The notes beneath the pieces are model-generated. The model searched no databases, was not told the DNA's origin, and worked only from the letters and a program-made list of their open reading frames with translations. The translations under genes and the position numbers were made by a program. This document shows, piece by piece, positions 60,298-64,000 of a stretch of DNA of 64,000 bases. Source of the stretch: Ehretia macrophylla (Eukaryota > Streptophyta > Magnoliopsida > Boraginales > Ehretiaceae); NCBI GenBank assembly GCA_037974665.1, contig CM075771.1:38672425-38736424 (forward strand). Reading direction: 5' to 3'. Position 1 is the first letter of the stretch. Each line of letters opens with the position of its first letter.

Positions 60298-60415
60298 GGG
60301 TGTGATCATACCAGCACTAATGCACCGGATCCCATCAGAACTCTGAAGTTAACCGTTCTTAGGCGAGAGTAGTACTAGGATAGTTGACCCCTGGGAAGTC
60401 CTCGTGTTGCACCCC
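60298..60415 (+). rRNA. 5S rRNA: 5S rRNA gene copy 58 (118 nt)
   Basis: One C is missing from the 91-95 run. Also C6T, C47T, G56C, G60T, G64A, G85A and G87T. Shares C47T and G56C with copies 52 and 56. Confidence 0.9.
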
Positions 60416-60945
60416 TTTCCAATTTTTTTTGCCCTGGTTAGGGTTGCCAAGATGCTTTATCCACCAAATCTCTTTTACCGAATCCCACGGAACATTGGTC
60501 CAGAAAACTTCGCTTCACGTAGAGGTCGGGCCCGCAAACCGAGGGCGTAGTGTTTGTGACCAGGTCTCCGTCGCTCCAGTGCCCATAAATTTTGATCCGC
60601 AAGGAGTTACGTAGCGCCCAGCATACCGGTGCAGAGCTCTCTGAGAGCTCTACGATGGGGGCAGCCAGCTTGCCTGACGTGCCCATTTTTGAAGCCCAAA
60701 ATCGAACATTTTCATCAGTTTTAGGCCACTTTTTTTCTTTTGCTCATTTTTTCCATCCCGGATCGTACGTCGTGAGCTGTTAAAAGGATGGCAACCTGAC
60801 TCGCGAAAAAATGAGAAGGCCATACACCGTGTCGATATCACGTCTTGAGAGGATGCTGTGTTGTTTAAGCGGATGGGTTGTCGTTAAGCCCATTAGGCCT
60901 TTTGAATGGGCCATCTCTCTAGGCTGGGACTGTGAACCGTTAACA

Positions 60946-60973
60946 CATATAGGAATTGTGCCCTCAACATGAC
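60946..60973 (+). promoter_or_regulatory. Upstream Pol III signals of copy 59 (representative)
   Basis: CATATA at -28 to -23 (60946-60951), GC at -14/-13 (60960-60961) and C at -1 (60973). In Arabidopsis the comparable signals are a TATA-like box near -28, GC near -12 and C at -1. The same arrangement stands before nearly every gene of the array, mostly as ACACATATAGGAATTGTGCC. Confidence 0.8.
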
Positions 60974-61092
60974 GGGTGCGATCATACCAGCACTAATGCA
61001 CAGGATCCCATTAGAACTCCGAAGTTAAGCGTTCTTGGGCGAGAGTAGTACTAGGATGGGTGACCCCCTAGGAAGTCCTCGTGTTGCACCCC
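60974..61092 (+). rRNA. 5S rRNA: 5S rRNA gene copy 59
   Basis: Differences C29A, C39T, G60T and G97A. It is close to copy 21 (C29A, C39T, G60T), 36 kb away, showing that variants are shared across element 2. Its upstream signals are intact. Confidence 0.94.
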
Positions 61093-61093
61093 C

Positions 61094-61108
61094 TTTTCAA
61101 TTTTTTTT
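61094..61108 (+). terminator. Pol III terminator of copy 59 (representative)
   Basis: TTTTCAATTTTTTTT starts two bases after the gene end. Four T residues are enough for Pol III and the second run of eight is a back-up. Almost all units have this double run. Confidence 0.85.
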
Positions 61109-61225
61109 GCCCTGGTTAGGGTTGCCAAGATACTTTATCCACCAAATCTCTATTACCGAATCCCACGGAACATTGGGCAAGAAAACTTCGCTTAACGTAG
61201 AGGCCGGGCCCGCAAACCGAGGGCG

Positions 61226-61233
61226 TAGGGTTT
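61226..61233 (-). promoter_or_regulatory. Telo-box-like motif in the IGS (representative)
   Basis: TAGGGTTT, the complement of the plant telo-box AAACCCTA, lies about 135 bp after the gene end in most units. A TTAGGGTT motif lies about 24 bp after the gene end. Telo-boxes occur in promoters of plant translation genes; a role inside a 5S spacer is not shown. Confidence 0.5.
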
Positions 61234-61476
61234 GTGACCAGGTCTCTGTCGCTCCGGTGTCCATAACTTTTGATCCGTTAGGAGTTACGCTGCGCACAAC
61301 ATACCGTTGCAAAGCTCTCTTAGAGCTCTACGACGGGGTCAGCAAGCTTGCTCATGTACCTATTTTTGAAGCCCAAAATTGAACGTTTTCATCAGTTTCA
61401 GGCCACTTTTATTCTTTTGCTCTGTTTTTTCATCCCGGATCGTACGCCGTGAGCTGTTAAAAGGATGTCAACCTGA

Positions 61477-61612
61477 CTCGCTTTGCCCATTTTTGAAGAC
61501 CAAAATCGAACGTTTTCATCAGTTTCAGTCCACTTTTGTTCTTTTGCCCTGTTTTACCGTCCCGGATCGTACGTCTTGAGTTATTAAAAGGAGGACAACC
61601 TGACTCGCCGAA
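61477..61612 (+). repeat. Extra gene-less IGS segment (about 137 bp)
   Basis: After CAACCTGACTCGC the spacer restarts at an earlier motif (CTTTGCCCATTTTTGAAG) and repeats the T-rich part and CTGTTAAAAGG-like stretch. The join is at the shared CTCGC. This makes the unit 813 bp long. Confidence 0.82.
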
Positions 61613-61786
61613 CATCAGAGGGCCCTACAACGTGTCGATATCACGTCTTCCGAGGATGGTGCGTTGTTGAAGCGGATGGGTTGTCGTTAAGCCCATTGGG
61701 CCTTTTGAATGGGACATCTCTCTTAGTTGGCACTGTGAACCGTTAACACATATAGGAATCGTGCCCTCAACATGACGGGTGCGATC

Positions 61787-61905
61787 ATACCAGCACTAAT
61801 GCACCGGATCCCATCAGAACTCCGAGGTTAAGCGTGCTTGGACGAGAGTAGTACTAGGATTGGTGACCCCCTGGGATGTCCTCGTGTTGCACCCCCTTTT
61901 CAATT
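61787..61905 (+). rRNA. 5S rRNA: 5S rRNA gene copy 60
   Basis: Differences A50G, G66A, G85T and A101T. Confidence 0.93.
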
Positions 61906-62453
61906 TTTTTTGCCCTGGTTAGGGTTGCCAAGATACTTTATCGACAAAATCTCTATTACCGAATCCCACGAAACATTGGGCAAGACAACTTCGCTTCACG
62001 TAGAGGCTGGGCCCGTAAACCGATGGCGTACGGTTTGTGACCAGGTCTCCGTCGCTCCGGTGCCCATAACTTTTGATCCGTAAGGAATTACGCAGCGCAC
62101 AGCATACCGTTATGAAGCTCTCTGAGTGCTCTACGACAGGGGCAGCCAGCTTGCTCGTTGTGCCCCCTTTTGAAGCCCAAAATCAAATGTGTTCATCAGT
62201 TTCAGGCAACTTTTCTTCTTTTGCTCTATTTTTTTATCCCGGATCGTACGTCATGAGCTGTTAAAAGGACGACGACCTGACTCGCGGGACATCAGAGGGC
62301 CCTACAACGTGTCGATATCACATTTTGCGAGGATGCTGCGTTGTTGAAGTAGATGGGTTGTCGTTAAGCCCATTGGGCCTTTTGAATGGGCCATCTCTCT
62401 AGGCTGGGACTGTGAACCGTTAACACATTTAGGAATTGTGCCCTCAACATGAC

Positions 62454-62572
62454 GGGTGCGATCATAGCAGTACTAATGCACAGGATTCCATCAGGGCTCC
62501 GAAGTTATGCATGCTTGGGCGAGAGTAGTACTAGGATGGGTGACCCCCTGGGAAGTCCTCGTGTTGCACCCC
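62454..62572 (+). rRNA. 5S rRNA: 5S rRNA gene copy 61
   Basis: Differences C14G, C18T, C29A, C34T, A42G, A43G, A55T and G58A. The A42G/A43G pair is shared with copy 62 only. Confidence 0.91.
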
Positions 62573-63131
62573 CTTTTCAATTTTTTTTTGCCCTGGTTAG
62601 GGTTGCCAAGACACTTTATCCAGCAAATCTCTATTACCAAATCCCACGAAACATTGGGCAAGACAACTTCGCTTCACGTAGAGGCCGGGCGCACAAACCG
62701 AGGGCGTAGGGTTTATGACCAGGTCTCTGTCGCTCCGGTGCCCATAACTTTTGATCCGTAAGGAGTTACGCTGCTCACAGCATACCGTTGTAAAGCTCTC
62801 TGAGAGCTCTACGACGGGGGCAGTGAGCCTGCTCGCTTTGCCCCTTTTTGGAGACCAAAATCAAACATTTTCATAAGTTTCAGGCCACTTTTCTTCTTTT
62901 GCTCTGTTTTTTTGTCCCGGATCGTACATCGTGAGCTGTTAAAAGGACGACAACCTAACTCGCGGGACATCTGAGGGCCCTACAATGTGTCGATATCATT
63001 TCTTGTTAGGATGCTGCGTTGTTGAAGCGGATGGGTTATCGTTAACCCCATTGGGCCTTTTGGATGGGCCATCTCTCTAGGCTGTGACTGTGAACCGTTA
63101 ACACATATAGGAATTGTGTCCTCAACATGAC

Positions 63132-63250
63132 GGGTGCGATCATACCAGCACTAATGCACAGGATCCCATCAAGGTTCCGAAGTTAATCGTGCTTGGGCGA
63201 GAGTAGTACTTGGATGGGTGACCCCTTGGGAAGTCCTCGTGTTGCACCCC
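63132..63250 (+). rRNA. 5S rRNA: 5S rRNA gene copy 62
   Basis: Differences C29A, G41A, A42G, A43G, C44T, G56T, A80T and C95T. Confidence 0.91.
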
Positions 63251-63826
63251 CTTTTCAAATTTTTTTGCCATGGTTAGGGTTGCCAAGATACTTTATCCAC
63301 CAAATCTCTATTACCGAATCCCACGGAACATGGGGCAAGACAACTTCGCTTCACGTAGAGGCCAGGCCCGCAAACCGAGGGCGTAGGGTTTGTGACTAGG
63401 TCTCCGTCGCTCCGGTGCCCATAACTTTTGATCCGTAAGGAGTTACGCAGCGCACAGCAAACCGTTGTAAAGCTCTCTGAGAGCTCTACGACCGAGGCAG
63501 CGAGCCTGCTTGCACTGCCCATTTTTGGATACCAAAATCGAACGTTTTCATAAGTTTCAGGCCACTTTTCTTCTTTTGTTCTTTTGCTCTATTTTTTTGT
63601 CCCGTATCGTACATCGTGAGCTGTTAAAAGGACGACAACCTGAGTCACGGGTCATCTGAGGGCCCTACAACGTGTCAATATCACGTCTTGCGAGGATGCT
63701 GCGTTGTTGAAGCTGATGGGTTGTCGTTAAGCCCATTGGTCCTTTTGAACGGGCCATCTCTCTAGGCTGGGACTGTGAACCGTTAACACATACAGGAATT
63801 GTGCCCTCAATAGGATGGGTGCGATC

Positions 63827-63945
63827 ATACCAGCACTAATGCACCGGATCCCATCAGAACACCGAAGTTAAGCGTGCTTGGCCGAGAGTAGTACTAGGAT
63901 GGGTGACCCCCTGGGAAGTCATCGTGTTGCACTCCCTTTTCAATT
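63827..63945 (+). rRNA. 5S rRNA: 5S rRNA gene copy 63
   Basis: Differences T45A, G66C, C105A and C117T. Last gene in the window; its IGS runs off the end. Confidence 0.93.
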
Positions 63946-64000
63946 TTTTTTGCCCTGGCTAAGGTTGCCAAGATACTTTATCCACAAAATCTCTGTTACC

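Larger units (their letters stand above)
52208..64000 (+). repeat. 5S rDNA tandem array, segment 3
   Basis: The rest of the split gene and 17 full-length genes, 674-678 bp apart apart from 813 bp (60974 to 61787, an IGS duplication) and 695 bp (63132 to 63827, which includes a small repeat of the CTTTTG stretch near 63571-63587). A four-unit block is duplicated with a period of 2,707-2,709 bp (about 54330-57035 and 57036-59740). No truncated gene occurs to the right of 52295. Bases 63946-64000 are the start of the last IGS. Confidence 0.92.

Noticed and set aside
301-63945. CRISPR-like array, because of regular repeats
   Set aside because: The repeat is the 5S gene, the spacing is about 676 bp, and the spacers are themselves repeated.

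Overview
The window is a plant nuclear 5S ribosomal DNA array on the + strand, broken by two insertions of one family of LTR retrotransposon on the - strand. I see no protein-coding gene. The 5S units have the angiosperm gene form (119 nt, with the usual internal Pol III promoter regions) and plant-type upstream signals: a CATATA box at -28, GC at -14/-13 and C at -1. A T-rich terminator follows each gene. The species cannot be named from the sequence alone.

Layout: 1-6321 holds nine 5S genes in units of about 676 bp (119 bp gene plus about 557 bp intergenic spacer, IGS). 6322-17461 is retroelement 1: a 33-bp primer-binding-site remnant, a 4,130-bp LTR, a 2,848-bp non-coding internal domain and a 4,129-bp LTR. 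17461-41661 holds 36 5S loci: one 3' fragment, seven copies with a shared 25-nt deletion, one 20-nt stub, 26 full-length genes, and the first 36 nt of a gene split by element 2. 41662-52207 is retroelement 2: a 3,808-bp LTR, a 2,927-bp internal domain and a 3,811-bp LTR, flanked by the 5-bp target duplication ATCCC. 52208-64000 holds the rest of the split gene and 17 more 5S genes. In all there are 63 5S loci, of which 53 are full length (118-119 nt).

The array is unusually heterogeneous. No copy equals the consensus; differences run from 2 to about 10 per gene and are concentrated at CpG positions, which suggests a methylated, poorly homogenised block such as an array edge. The diagnostic variants are not random: they repeat in order and show higher-order blocks of 3 units (about 2.0 kb), 4 units (about 2.7 kb) and 5 units (about 3.35 kb). 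A deleted pseudogene type is built into the 5-unit block and has been copied along with it.

The retroelements have very long LTRs, an initiator-Met-tRNA primer site, a polypurine tract and no coding capacity. They fit the LARD class (large non-autonomous Ty3/Gypsy derivatives). Both are in the same orientation and both break a 5S gene body. Substitution counts, LTR differences and repeat boundaries were read by eye and should be recomputed by alignment.
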